Source: Crotophaga sulcirostris
Lineage: Eukaryota; Chordata; Aves; Cuculiformes; Crotophagidae
Assembly: GCA_013397455.1 (NCBI GenBank)
Contig: VYZB01000281.1
Location: forward strand, 434,001 to 498,000
Reading direction: 5' to 3'
Length of the DNA stretch: 64,000 nt
Shown: piece by piece, positions 36,920-50,385 of the stretch
Numbering within the stretch: position 1 is the stretch's first letter
Layout of the letters: each line of letters starts with the position of its first letter
Position numbers and translations under genes: made by a program
Notes under the pieces: model-generated
Seen by the model: only the letters and a program-made list of their open reading frames with translations
What the model was told of the DNA's origin: nothing
Databases searched by the model: none

Positions 36920-37061
36920 TCATTAAGAGGAGATTGGATGAGACACTCAGTGCCATGATTTAGATGATGGGTTGGTGTTAGTTGTTAGTGTTGAGTTATA
37001 GGTTGGACTCGATGATCTCAAAGGTCCTTTCCAAACTTGTGATACTGTGATACTGTGATTT
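36920..37061 (+). mobile_element. CR1 LINE 3' end
   Basis: Short 3' fragment in plus orientation. GATTGGATGAGACACTCAGT and GGTTGGACTCGATGATCTC lead into a tail of repeated GTGATACT units. It carries a small local duplication (GTTAGT repeated) not seen in the copy at 57.2 kb. Confidence 0.92.
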
Positions 37062-37984
37062 GTGGGGTTTGACACCAAAACTCTTGACAGATTGTACTAA
37101 AGTTACTAGGATTCTTGATAAAGCATCTCTAAAATACTGTGTTACCCTTGCTACTACAAAGGTAGAAGTGATAAGATGGGAAATTATTTGGGTTTTAACC
37201 AATGGAATAAAGTACCTCAAACGTCTGTTGAAATATACATGATTATGTAAATTAGTGTAGAACTAGAAAGGACAGGTTTATGAAGTAGTTGCTTCCTGTG
37301 GTGAAGAGCTTTTCCCAAGTTCACCTTCTTCTCCAGACCAAAGATGTCAAATTCGATGAATAACCTCTTGCTCTGGAAAATGCTTCCTTGATTTTAATAA
37401 CAAGAAAGTTAGCTGTGCCGCTTGATTACTGCCATGCTTCTCTGTAATAATTTTTGAGTGACTACTCAGAGCTGAATCTAATGAAAATAAAATTTTAATT
37501 AAGCTTTATCCAATCTCAATCTAATCTGACAGCAGCAACCCACATCTGCTGCTCTGCTGTGCACTCCTATTTGGACCACCTACTATACATGGATAATTAG
37601 GTGTCGCAACTGCTATGGCACCTACACTCAAGAGACTGCTGAGTGATTCAGACAGCCACCTTAATAGTCAGACCCACCAGTCCCTGCCTTTCTAGACATA
37701 CAATGGACAGGAGATACTGTATTGTCCCATCTAGGAGACAGAAACAGATTCATTTAATGTCATTAGAAAGTTAGGTATCTAATCCAGTCACTCAGGCTCT
37801 CATAGTTGTGCGTGGAAAGAAGGCAACTCGTTGCCTCCAAAGTGTGACTGCTCAAAGCTGGCCTCTGAAATGGATGGGGTGAGTCTGGAGGTGCCTCTGT
37901 CCTTCTGCTGGGTGGAGGAGCATGGGGGGCTAACTTGGGCATGAGACTGTACATTGAAATGAGACAATTCTCACCTAGTGCTTA

Positions 37985-38074
37985 CAGTTTCACAGTATAA
38001 CCAGGTTGGAAGAGACCTCCAAGATCATCAAGTCCAACCTATAAGCCAACACTAACACCACCTCATCACCTAAA
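37985..38074 (-). mobile_element. CR1 LINE 3' end, about 90 bp
   Basis: Minus-oriented stub: tail CAGTTTCACAGTATAACCAG, then GGTTGGAAGAGACCTCC and AAGTCCAACCTATAAGCC. Same tail type as the copy at 34737. Strongly 5'-truncated. Confidence 0.92.
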
Positions 38075-41000
38075 TCTGAATAAGAAAACGTATAGCCACC
38101 AAGTCTGTAGTAACAGATCTAGGAGCCAAATGCAAATGCATTGGAAAGATCCCACCGGGTATTGGACCAGGCTCTGTTACAAAGGCAAGTTCTTATCTGC
38201 TCTGATACATTTGAGGGGAAGCAGGTCAAAGGATGCACAAAATTGCTGCACATCTCATGACATAAAGAAGGAAAGAAAATGAAATTTAGAGAAGAGGCAT
38301 TTTGTGGCACTACCCTTGCATGCATTATCCTTACTTGTGAAGGTGCTTTGTCACACTATTCCTTCATTCTAGCCTTGGTAGAAAAGGATAATATAATGCA
38401 ATATCACTGATTAGAAAAAGGCTGGTTTTGCCTTAAAAAAAAAATGGCAGCTTGTGACCCTGCTTCAATGTATATCAAATTTAGCAATCAAGATTATGAC
38501 CCAACAAGATGTTTAAGTTTCTTAATTTCCTCAGCCTGATATCAGTGGGATAAAACTGCAATCCAAAGAGCTCTTCATAATTACACTTAAAATACTATTT
38601 TTCACAGTTCTGGGTATTCTCAGTGTGTCCATATACAGACTTTTCCCATATTTGCACTATAGTCCTTTTGCCCAACTATTGAGGATAAACTGAAGTTTAA
38701 CCTGTTTGGGGTGATCTGGTTGAACTCCAGTTAGACTTTGAAAGTTAGGAAGACTAGTATTTTGGTGTATGTGGGCCAAAATATCAACTTTTTCTCCCTT
38801 TGATTCCTACAAGGCTTGTATCACCAGCACCATTACAAGAGAGGAGGGCTGGATAGTATTATTTTGAGATACCAACGTACAGTTTTCTATACCTTATGCT
38901 TTTGAAAACATTAACTTGTTAATAGGACAAGAAACATGTCATTAATAGCTTCGTTTAGCCTGCAGAAACTCTAGTCCTGGCAACAAATATTGTGAGTGTG
39001 AAGACTCAACCTCCTCCAGAGCTCAAGCTGTGGAAGCATGGCTGGAAGGGAGTGTTTCTTTGTGCATAATATAGAGATTTTCAAGTTTCACTGGCTGTTG
39101 GGGCAGGGTACATTTGATCTGGAAAGGCAGAGACACAGCCATGGAGCGGACAGGTGGCGTTTTGGATAAGGAGTGTAACTTATAAAAGTCACACTATACC
39201 AAACGGTATGGAGGGGAAAACCTGCAATAAATATTGATCAGGTGTGATCCTTAGTAGTAATTTATGTGCCTTTAGATATTAAATGGAATATGTTCTGTGT
39301 TCATTACTGCTGTCTTTAATGAGCTTTTGTTCTGTGCTCTGTCTGCTTGTGGCTGATGCTGTCAGTAAGTGAGGGACACGGGGAGCAATTTGCAGAGAAC
39401 TCCAAACCCAAACACCCTCATGGTTAGACATGTTTGCTTCTGGTCTGCTCCTCTTGAGCCCTTCTGGGGAATTACTCTGATTAATGCCCATCTTGTACGT
39501 ATAGTCATTTTGCAAGGATAAAGGATGATCCAATGTATTTTCCTCCCTTGCTTAAATCAGACTTATCTAGTCTTTGTCCACACATACTACATGACCTGAT
39601 TTTCCTCTCTGAGATAAGTCTTCCTAAGCTGCTAAAAGCTGGTCTGAAAAGCCAGCTCAGAGGTCAAGTGAGTAGGATTTCATGATTTCACTGAATATCT
39701 TTAAGGAGAAAATAAAAGCTTTGGGTTACACAGCTGGTCTGCCAGCATTAGACATGAGCTGGGTCCAATGAAATCTTGCAGTGCTCAGTCCACCAGCAGA
39801 AAGCACATCCATCTTGAGAGAAGATGAATAAAAGAAGATGAATAAAAACAAATGAAAGGGGGGAAAAATCCATTAAAAATTCCTAAGGATCGGGCTGACA
39901 CCTTACAATCTGGTGGAAGTAAAGGTCTCCAAAGAGTTACCCCAAGGAATGTGCCTTTTCTTTGCTCCATGAGCTCTGGTGGAGAGGAATTTTCTGCTGA
40001 AATTAGGGACAAAACTCCCACCAATTTAAGCAAGGCCAAAGGCTCCTGAGGAGTTTGCACAGCTCTGCCTGCAGAAGGATCCCTGGCCTCTGCAAGGAGC
40101 AGAAGTTTAAAGGCATGGCACACTGAAAATATGTGGTATAAATGGCACAATGGTTATACAGATAAGCAGATGGCAGCTGATATATTCCTTCCTAACAAAG
40201 AAGGACAGCCCTCTTTACAGCTGAGAGACCTATCAGCATCTTTGATATCATTGTTCTTGGGGGAACTGCTGAATAAAGGGTCTCTGTCTTTTTGAGCATA
40301 ATTACAACTGATTTTTTTTCCCTGATAAAGAACGTAGTCATTGAGCCATAATGACATTATTTGATGACTTCAATTCATCCTCTAATCCTTCCAAAATGGT
40401 ATAAATTATTGAATAAGTCACTCAACCCTATAAAAGCACTTTAAAAACATTTTGTTCAGCACGATAATGATCAGACAGAACGTAGCAAGAGTTACAGTAA
40501 ATTAGACTCATGCTCCAAGCTGGCTGCCACTCAATATACTCATAGCTAAATTTTCACCTACTGAGTAAGACACTCTGCTATGGATAAATTAAGACATAGT
40601 CAGTTCTAAAGTCTGTTGGCAAGGACCTTTAGTTCCTTCCAGTTTTTAACAGAGTGCTTCCGTGTGATTTCTGGAGGTACTACCAGAGAGCTGCACAGTG
40701 TTGTGCCTTGGAGAGATGCTACGGCAGCGCTGAGCAAGCTCAGAAACAAGGAAAATTAGTTCAGGTAGAGCTTATGTTTCCAACACACCGTTTCCAGCAT
40801 GTAGATTAGCTTCGAGACACTCCCAGCTTCTCTACTGCCAGCCTCAAGCAGTGCCACAAGTTAACCCCGTGGTGCCCACACTTCACACAGAGGTGAACCT
40901 CCCCGCTTAGGAATGCACGTCCACCAGTATCAGAGCTGCTCCTGCAGTGTGCCTGTGCTGTGAGAAAACAGATCTACCTCAAATCCAACAGGCACCTTGC

Positions 41001-44000
41001 TGTGCACACCCTGTCTCATCCTGCCACTTCCCATCTCTTACAGGGCAATGGTGATGTCCCAGTAAAGCGAGCCCTCACAATGTTGTGATACTGGGATAGC
41101 GAAGTGGGATCCTCATCCGAACTGAGGTCTCTCACAAAAATTTGATCAGTTATCATTGGTGATAGAATAACATCAGCTATAGATAAGGTATCTGAAATAC
41201 TCAGCTGAGAACACAGTTTGACAGTGCTAGTAATCATACAAAATTTGTTAGTTTTTATTAGTACTGTCAGTGTGACAAAACAATTATTCACGATGCTCCT
41301 TAACAAAGGTCATGTTAGCTGCTAGAGTGTCGCTAGTGATGATGACAGATAATGCACACTCATAATTACAACAACAATACTGTAATTTCTGCATTTCTCT
41401 GAATTGCTGATAGGTAGCTGACTACATCTTCATAAAGCTGAAATGCCTGCACTAAGTGTCACCATGTGACTCCCTTCATCACCACCTAACAGAGTTACTA
41501 CAGCCCTTAGACTTGGGGCACAGTCATGGACCAGCAGATACTTTTGAATCAGGTCCATTCTGAGGAATTTGACCCTTTTTACAAAATACTCCCTAGGTTT
41601 GTTCCTGTGCTGGAACGGAGAGTGAATGTTTCGGGAGCCAAGCCAAAGCACTAATTCTGCCCAGTTGCCAATGTGTTCTGGGAAATTTCTGCCCACAAGC
41701 TAAACTTCAGCTTGTTTCTCTTCATCGTAACTGATGCCTCAGCAGAAACTTGGGCCTGACCTTCTCTGCTGCCCTTAATACTGTGCAAAAATCAGTGATA
41801 TATCCTCAACACAGCAAGAAGCAACACAAACTTCCCATATGAGCTATAGTTGATTGTAACTTTCTTCTATCCCAAATAAATATCATACGAGCTAGCAAAA
41901 AAGCTCCAATTACCTGAGTATCCTGTTTCCAGCAGCAACTGGTAATAAATGCCTGGAATATAGGGAACAGAGCAAGAGGAAACAGCTTTTCCCTTTCATA
42001 TACCTTTTTCATGTCACTTATACCTGTATACCCTTGTCTGGCCCTCCCAGATTTCTCTTTTTCAAGCTGAAGAGTGATGGACAATTTCATCTGTTTATAC
42101 CTGCAGGCCATTCATACCTCTTGATCATCTTTGCTGTCTTTCTCTGTTCCTCTTATAGGGAAAATAGAACTGCATGCAGCCATTCAAGATGTGGGTGAAT
42201 CATTGGCTGAAACATTGGGATAATGACCTTTTGTAGTCTGCTTTCTATTCCCTTTCTAATACTTTGTACCTACTATTTGCCTTTCTGATAACTGTTGATC
42301 CTGATATTTTCAGAGAACTACTCATAATAACTCAATATATCTCTCCTGAGCAGTGGCAGCTAAGTCAGAGGTCATGATTTCATACATAGACACAGGATTG
42401 TTTCTTTTAACCATGTCTGTTAGTTTGTATTCATAGACATTTCACCACTTCGTAGAGTCGTTCAGTTTCCAGAAACCTTTTCTCCATATTTTGCAGCTGG
42501 ATTTTTTTTTTTTACGCTGAATAATTTGTGTTATGAGCAAACTTTATCACTTTGTTACTCACCCCTATTTCTATATCTATATCTGTTGCCCTAAAAATCC
42601 TAGCCTGAATCCCAATGATAAAACTCCTTTATTAAGAATCTGACCATTTATCCCCATAATTTCTTCCCTCAATTGATCTGACTTCCTCTCTTAGCCTGTT
42701 GATAGTCTGAACTTCGTTAAATAAGTCTCCACATCTCTTTACTCACAAAATGAAACTGAAAGGAAGTGGAAGTTCATGTTAAACCAGACGGGGAGCAGAA
42801 AACAGGTATCTAAACAGGTATGCTAAAACAGACCTAAAATCCACCCACGCTGGCCCTTCCAAGTTGCATTTCTGGCTGTAATTTCTGTAACCAACCAGCA
42901 GACCACATCCAGAACCCAGGATAAAAAACTACATTTTGGCATTTAGAGATGTCAAAACAATCCTAGATGTGAGCTAAAGCATCTTGATGTCTACTCTAAC
43001 CAATGCCAGTTAGAATGGTCCTGCAGGAAATACTGTCACTGGTCAAGATCCTCCTTGCATGACCCTGGCCATGAAATAGTCCCTGTGCCTACAAAACAGT
43101 GGAAAGTATGAATCTGGTTATGCTGCCTTTCTGCCTACATGGGGATGCTTGTATTTTAAAAATTTCTGTTGCCCTTTGAGGATAAATGTCCATAGCTTTC
43201 ATAGCACAGGAGTGATGCATTTAATATCCTCCAACCCTATCTTCTACCTTCAAAGCCAACATGTGAGGTACTGCCACAACAAAATCCCGATGTTCGTACA
43301 TTGGAGGAATAAAGCTGCTGAATTTAGATTGTTACCTTAAGATCTGGGTTATTAGCTTAAGGTTCCCTACTATCAGAGGCATGTTTTGAGAAATGCGAAA
43401 AATAAAAGGATCATCAAGAAATTCCTGTCTTCATGACATCTCCTGCAAGCTTTTGGGGAGCAAACCATTTATAGAGCTGGTATTTCTGCAGCGAAAATAT
43501 GGACTGGAGACTGAATCAGTGTCACTTCCATAAGTGTTGAAAATGTAAAGACTGATATGGGCTTTTTTTTCTCTCCAGATATGTTAGGCTGGAGCATCAT
43601 TACATTAAGAGGAAAAGGTGAAAAATGAGAGCACAGATTTGTAGGAGATATGGAAAGATTTGGAAGCCAAGTTTCTGCCTCCTGGAGAAATAACCTTCAA
43701 GGGAAAGCATTCAGTGACAGTAATACAAGGGGAAACTTCCTGGTTTGCTTTCCAAGATCTCCCTGAGCTTTTGCTTAGAAGACAGTGTTCCATATTTCAA
43801 TGCCATCACAAGACCAAGCAGCATTGTTTCACCCAAGGTCAAAGTCAACCTGACAAACACTTGTGCCAGAGATGAGCAGCAGAGAAGTCTGCATGGCCAT
43901 TGGGCTCTTCTACACGTTGCCACACAGCTCATTCAGAAAGATTTACTGAATTGCCCTGCCAAACTCTATAACCAGCAACTATAGCCATCAAAACTATATT

Positions 44001-47000
44001 TTCCTCTTCCATGGTTTTTCCTGGAGTTGTGTCATCCTTGTTAATATTTTGACCTGTCAAGGAACAAACTTTCTTTTCACGTCTTCTGTGATCTTTTGAG
44101 ATTCCCATCAGTAATGCTGGGAGAGCAATGCATGAATTACATGAAGCAGGGATGGAAAACTGGCTGAACATCCTCTGGAGAAGACAGAAGCCATCTGAGC
44201 TGTTGTGCTCATCACTGCTTTCCACCTCCCACCTGTCACCCTCTCCCTGATTCTCTCTTGTGCTACTCTGCCAAGTTTTGAACGTTCTTCATATTTAGAC
44301 AGGAGAGGATTTGTCCAGTGGGATACTCCCTGAAACTGGCCTTTGTTAAAGTCCTCTGTGCAACAGCAGCACTCCCTCCCTTTTGTAATGACTCAGATGA
44401 GTAGGCCCAGTGACTCAGTGGTTTGGAGAGCTTAAATATCAAGGGACTATTGACAATAACCTTTCCTATCTTGAATAAGGATTACAAATCTCAGTGCTTT
44501 GGCACTGAGAGATTCCCTCAGCACCCTCCTAGCCCTTTAAGTTGTTTATACCCTCCCTCCCCTGTATTCCAAAGGCATAATCAGGTGATACTCTGATAAG
44601 AAATTGGAAATAAAACTTCCTTCTTTCCTGTGGCTGCTTAAGCAATGTGTTGGGATCTTCAGGAAACAGAGTCATCTTGAAGAGATCAATGTTATCCCAC
44701 AGTTTCTGACCTCACAAGACCCAGAAGTGTTTTACTGTTTTCTCAGCTTGAGCCCTTTCTGTCTCTTTTCTCTAACAAAAGGGAATGCAAACACCTAAGG
44801 TCATTGCTATATTTCTACTAAAATGCGCAGGACTCAACTGGCAGAAAGCCTCTGGACTAACAAGCAGTGGAAGTTTGAAGGCTGCAGATGAGAGCAGCCT
44901 GCCCTCGTCGCCACGCCAGCTCCTCCATCCTGTCGTCACCACGAATGCACCTGGCAGCACCAGGTTGCATGGTGCTAGCAAAGAGTAGGCAGCAGAAAAC
45001 CAGACATTTCCAGGACCCGGAGCAGACTGAAAAGCACATAATGGGAGATAAGAGACTGAGCAAAAAGAAAAGGAGAGGTTATTAAATGGATGACAGAAAA
45101 AAAAAAAGCAACTGTAAAGTACTATTATCTATAATCAATTAATCAATTTGCCTGAATATCCCTTTCCATATACACATAGGAAGTATCCAGAACCAGACTG
45201 ACCAAAACAAAGATGCTATCCAGATAAATACATGTTTACATATTTGCTTGCATGTAGGTTAACAATAAGGAGTAGAGAGGATGAAAACGTTCTCAAATGA
45301 TCATACTCTTAAGAGATTACATTAAGCTTTGATACAGTGTTGATACATCCAGGCAGGAAGAAAAGATTATTTAAACTGAATGTGATTTTTACATATGTAG
45401 GTAATTTTGTTTGTGCACATTTTTGTTCTGCTTTCCAGGGGAAGGAAAATGTGATGTACAGTGAGTGCCTAAAAACTTCGTCTTCACATTTATCTCATTT
45501 GTTGAAAACAGATCCCTTTGAACTGATTCAATAAAAGCTCCAAGTGCCAAGTTTCCTGCCTGGAGCAATTATTTTAGACAGTGAATGAAGGTATTTTAGT
45601 ACTCTTCCTCCTTTTCTTGATGCAACTCCACAAAATCACCATTTTTTTTTACTTCCAAATATTCACTCTTTTCTTTATTTCTTAAAAAAATTCAAGTTTG
45701 ACAATGAGATTGTGGCTACTTTTTGTAGCCTGTAAACTTCTTCTCCTGCCAAATCAATAAGCAACCAAGTGAAGATGGGAAAGAATTAATACCAAACTTT
45801 GTTGGAGGTACTTAGTTTTTTGGCAGTGTGTGTATGTTCAAACACATTAAAAGTAAACAAAACATTTGCTTGTATAATACATATTTGCAAAAAGCTATCA
45901 AATTTTATGACGACAAAAAGGCAGCTGCTTAACTACTCCCCTGGTGTTCCAGACAGGATTTCAGAGCACTAGGACTGACTCACATGTCATTTGGTGCATT
46001 TTGTAGAGGGACAGTGTACCTTATTTTTCACTAGGAGGGAGAAAAAGCATTGCAGCACTGAGAACAGCAATGTTCCTCATGGGCTCTGAGTACGAGTAGA
46101 ATTCCTCAAACAGTAGGATTTACAACCTTCCTTCTTCCTCTGGCTACTATTATTATTGGAGTTGTTATTAGTATTGTACTAGGTTAATTTAATTACAGAG
46201 GGTGTATTATGGCATTCTGAAAAAAAAGAAGTCCTCTGCTGTTATTGTCTTCTATGGTGTCAAAGTCTTGGGACAAGCACAAAGAAAATTTTTCAGATAT
46301 AAGAACTAAATTCAGGAAGCTTGGGAGAGCTTTACATTTCAGTAGCACTTACATCTCAAAAGACAAGTTTGCTCTCCCTCCCCTTCACAGCAATCCTTCT
46401 CTCTTCTTCTTTTCTCTCAATTGGAACAACCCCAAATCTTCCCATGGTGCTGCTATCCAGAGCCCACGTAAAACTCATTTGTCGCAGGGATAGCAAAATG
46501 GTCTTATCTCCCATCTTGTTGTTGGGAAGAATCACACAAAAGATATCTCCCTGATTTTGAGAAGAGCTGGCAATGATGTTTCCAATAGCACACATTCCCT
46601 CTGGAGAAGAAGGTCCATCTGCTCACCCCGACCAGAGGAACAGGTGAGCCCATGCCCGAGGGTGAGGTGTTTTGTGAAGTGAACTCTCATGGAGATCAGT
46701 GTAAGAGTTCCAGCAAACTGTTAATCCTCAGTTTCAGGATCCAGGTGAGGGAGAAAATATTTGAACTTTCAAGCAAATGAAACACAGGTCATCCAAAGGT
46801 CACTTTCTTAAACCCTGGCCAGTTGGCTGACTGGTTAGCCAGCTACCCAGCTATCTATGTGACTGCCTATTATTTTTCATCGCCATTTTATCTTAACTCT
46901 TCCAGATCTTTGAGCTACAATCTTTGAAGAGCTTTGAAGATTGAACCTTACAAGTCTATAACAATAAAATTCATAGTTTTGCACGTCATTACTATGAGCT

Positions 47001-47063
47001 ATTGATTGTAGCCAGTACAAGGAAGACAAGGAGATTCCAAGCTGAATTAAGTTAACAACACGA

Positions 47064-47245
47064 AATCAGAGAATCATGGGTTCAATGTTTTGAGTTGGAA
47101 AGGACCTTAAAGAGCATCCAGTTCCATGACCTCTGCAATGCGCAGGGACACGTTCCACTAGATCAGGTTGCTCAGAGACTCATTGAGCCTGGTCTTGAAC
47201 ACCCCCAGGGATGAGGCATCCACGACTTCTCTGGGCAATGTGTAT
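47064..47245 (-). mobile_element. CR1 LINE 3' fragment, older type
   Basis: Minus orientation with a decayed AATCAGAGAATCATGG tail, then GTTGGAAAGGACCTTAAAGA, CAGGTTGCTCAGAGA and CTTGAACACCCCCAGGGATG. Divergence and tail type resemble the copies at 21787 and 50173. Confidence 0.9.
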
Positions 47246-47866
47246 ATGGAGCACCTACATTTCTGCTCTCTCCTTTCTCAGTTTGCATTCCCTCTCCCAC
47301 TCTTTTCTTTCTTTGTTCTTGACATCTTCTTTCTATCTCCCAGCCCCAGGATCCACCTAAAGATGTTGCCAGGGCGTCCTGCTGCTAAAGCAAGACCATG
47401 GTTCATGGTTCCCAAGGCCTTAGAGCCCAAAGGAGCATCTAAAGACACACACTTAAACACTCAGACAGAAGAATCATGCTGAACCTGTCCATTTTTAAAT
47501 ACCTCCTTGTAAGGATCTAAGCCACACCGCAGGAAATGTATGAAAGTAGAACCCCACAGCAATAAACATTTGTCTATGTTCAAACTCTGATGCTAAATAA
47601 GGATGCTGGAGCCTATTATTTTGAATTCCCAGCATTAAGTTTCTTCTTTACCATGAGAAACTGACGTAGGTATCTTTGTTACTGGTGGCTCATCCAGCTC
47701 CAGTCAAGAGAGAACTTCTCTCATGACTGCTGCCCAATGAATCTTATTCAGATGGGCTCCCATGTGTGTTGTACTTGCTTTCTTTTTCTTTTTTAATCAG
47801 GTGGCACAGCCTCAGATATTTCCTGATAAATCATATCTAATGTCTGCCTTGTGGTTTTCTGATGTG

Positions 47867-47887
47867 AACAACAACAACAACAACAAA
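47867..47887. repeat. (AAC)n microsatellite
   Basis: About seven consecutive AAC trinucleotides in MAML2 intron 2. Confidence 0.85.
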
Positions 47888-48438
47888 ATGAAAAAAAAAT
47901 CAAAGTGGTAAAAAGCAATATTAAAAACATATTTAGTGCAATCACACACTGGGGGGAAATGAAGAAAGCAATAAGCTCTACCTACTTCTCTATAACCACC
48001 TTGAAAGTTTGAAAGTTATAGTGAAAACACAGTGGGTTGTAGAAAGAAGCAGTAATGAGAATCAAAGGATTAAATCAAAAAACAATTAACAGTTTTATTC
48101 TTGACAGGTTGTTTCCTGCATTTGGTTTAATTTTATCTTTATCATTCAAGCATTTGCATAAGTGCTTAACTAAGCTGTTAGTGGCAATACTCAGTGAAGT
48201 TCAACATTTTGCTGGATTAGAGATACACATTTATCAGTCCTCATTGATGACAATTATTGTTATTGTGGTTCCTGCTATTAAAAACTTTCCTTCCCAAGGC
48301 TTCTGTAGGCTTATTTTCCATCTCGCCTACATTCCTAGATTTTAACCTTTTATTCTCCTCTATACCCACTCTTATTGATTGTCCTACATCTTTCTGTTTG
48401 ACCTCTTTCTCTCTTTCCCTCCACACTCTCTTTCCCAG

Positions 48439-48586
48439 CCTCAAGCAACCACAAACAGCAGTGGTGACTGTGATCCAGCAGCTGCTTGGCCAGCAGGGTC
48501 AGACAAACATCCCACCGGGAGAAGAGCGGCAGCTCCAGCGCTCTGAGCTGCAGAGAGAGCAGGAGGTGGAATTCACCCCTAGCTAG
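48439..48586 (+). other. Exon-like open segment, unidentified
   Basis: A strong pyrimidine tract (CCTCTTTCTCTCTTTCCCTC and on) ends in TTTCCCAG. It is followed by 147 bases open in one frame and closed by TAG at 48584-48586. The encoded 48 residues have a protein-like, Gln/Glu-rich composition (QTAVVTVIQQLLGQQGQ, then EERQLQRSELQREQEVEF), unlike the Leu/Ser/Phe-rich noise nearby. It runs opposite to MAML2 inside its intron 2. I recognise no family, I see no partner exon on the plus strand, and no clear AATAAA follows closely. It could be a terminal exon of a nested plus-strand gene, a decayed exon copy, or chance. Confidence 0.25.
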
Positions 48587-50172
48587 TGGCTACTGATGGA
48601 CGCTGAGTGTTAATTTAATCTTCCATATCATTTGCTCACAGCTGCTTTCAGCTCTGCTTCTCCTTCTGACAATGTCCAAACTTCCCAGCAGATGGCATCT
48701 CCCCCCAACTTCTACCTAAGCTCACCATGTGCCCAAAGACAGAGCCTGCGATCACTTTCTTCTGAAACAACCAATTTTATTATCTATCTGTGCAGGAACT
48801 GTGCTGAAGAAAAGTGCAAAAAGGAACGAACCTACACCATTACACGTTCATTTTCCAACTTGAGCTAGCTGGATTGTCTCAATGTTCAGACAATTATGGG
48901 GTTTTCACCACTGGAGTAGAACCAATGTTTATTCAAAGATCAGCTCAAAAGCAGCAACCAAAAAATGCAGATAATTTGCATCTATTACGACAGGAACTCT
49001 AAAATGGAGTACGATCTATTACTTAACTAAGCCAAATGGAAGCAACAATAACAAGGGCAATGAGGCTGACGTGCAAGACCTTCCCTTCTTAAGCAACAGC
49101 TGTAGAGCTGGAGCAGTTTCAACCCTTGGCTACATGCATGAACACATGCAGTAGGAGAACACTCCCTCATGCCCCCTATATGACTGCATTCTAGCTTTCC
49201 ATTTCAGCTCTGAGGACAACTGAGCATGACTCAGTGACACCCAATAACTTTGCCTTAATGGTTTGATAAGTTTAGATAGTGAGGATTTATATCAAGATTT
49301 GACTAACACAGCCACAGCAGCATTGTCAGCTCTGCACATCTGTAGTTCCACCTCCAGATGCTCCTCACAGCCCAATTCCTTTGTAGGTTGTGAAAAAAAC
49401 AGGGCGGAAGAGGGGAAAGAAAGTTGGGAAAGGGAGGTTTGGAGGAGGATGGTGAGAGACGCATTTAGAAAAAATGTGAAGGACTTATGGATGGGATGCA
49501 CTAAAGGAAAGATTTAGGACATTACCCTTTCTTGAGACACCATGCTGGCTAAGTCCAGATCTATTCTATCTGCAACTGGCATTGCTTCACTGACCAGTAA
49601 AAAACAGTATACTGGAGGAATACAGATCTTTTCTTTTCAAACTCAGCTGTTAAGGCTTTCAAATGAATAGACAGAAATTATGGTCTTGGACTGGTGTGAC
49701 CACATATAATTAACTCTCACAACTCAACCATGAAATGTGTGCAGAGAATTTTTCATGAACAGCCCAGAGTTTAAAAACATGCCTCCAGATAAAATCAACC
49801 AATGTAGTTATCTGAGTATCAGCAATTAATATCAATATCCTACAAACAGAAAATGAGAATAAGTATGTAGAGTAAATGAGCCACTATCTCAGGTCTAACT
49901 TTTGACATGATGGTCTGCCAGAATGCAGTCTGCTGGGAATACGAGTGAGTCACATTCATAATTGTATTTAAGAAATACATAAAAAACCAGTCACATAAAT
50001 TATAACAAACAAGAGGAGCTGCATCAAAGATACATTTTTTTTTCCACATTAAGAACAAAAAATCCTACTCACATGAAATGTAATTAGCACTGGTACACTT
50101 CTTATATATGTTACATTTATTATCATTAAATTGCACCATTTGTTGGCACAATACTGAAACGATGGTGATCTT

Positions 50173-50385
50173 CATAGAATCATGGAATCATAGAACGGTT
50201 TGGGCTGGAAGGGACCTTAGAGCCCATCCAGTTCCAACCCCCAGCCATTGGCAGGGACACCTCCCACCAGACCAGGTTACTCAAGGCCCCATCCGACCTG
50301 GCCTTGAACACCTCCAGGGAGGGGGCATCCACAGCTTCCCTGGGCAACCTGTGCCAGTGTCCCACCACTCTTACAATGTTTTCAG
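50173..50385 (-). mobile_element. CR1 LINE 3' fragment, AGAATCAT-tailed
   Basis: Minus orientation: CATAGAATCATGGAATCATA tail, GGGCTGGAAGGGACCTTAGA, then GACCTGGCCTTGAACACCTC and CTTCCCTGGGCAACCTGTGC. Read on the minus strand it still encodes the CR1 C-terminal stretch WHRLPREAVDAPSLEVFKA. It may extend slightly past 50385 in a diverged form. Confidence 0.94.

Noticed and set aside
39821..39848. Tandem AAGATGAATAAAA, two copies
   Set aside because: Two-copy 14-base duplication, common background; the AATAAA on the plus strand is not linked to any gene.
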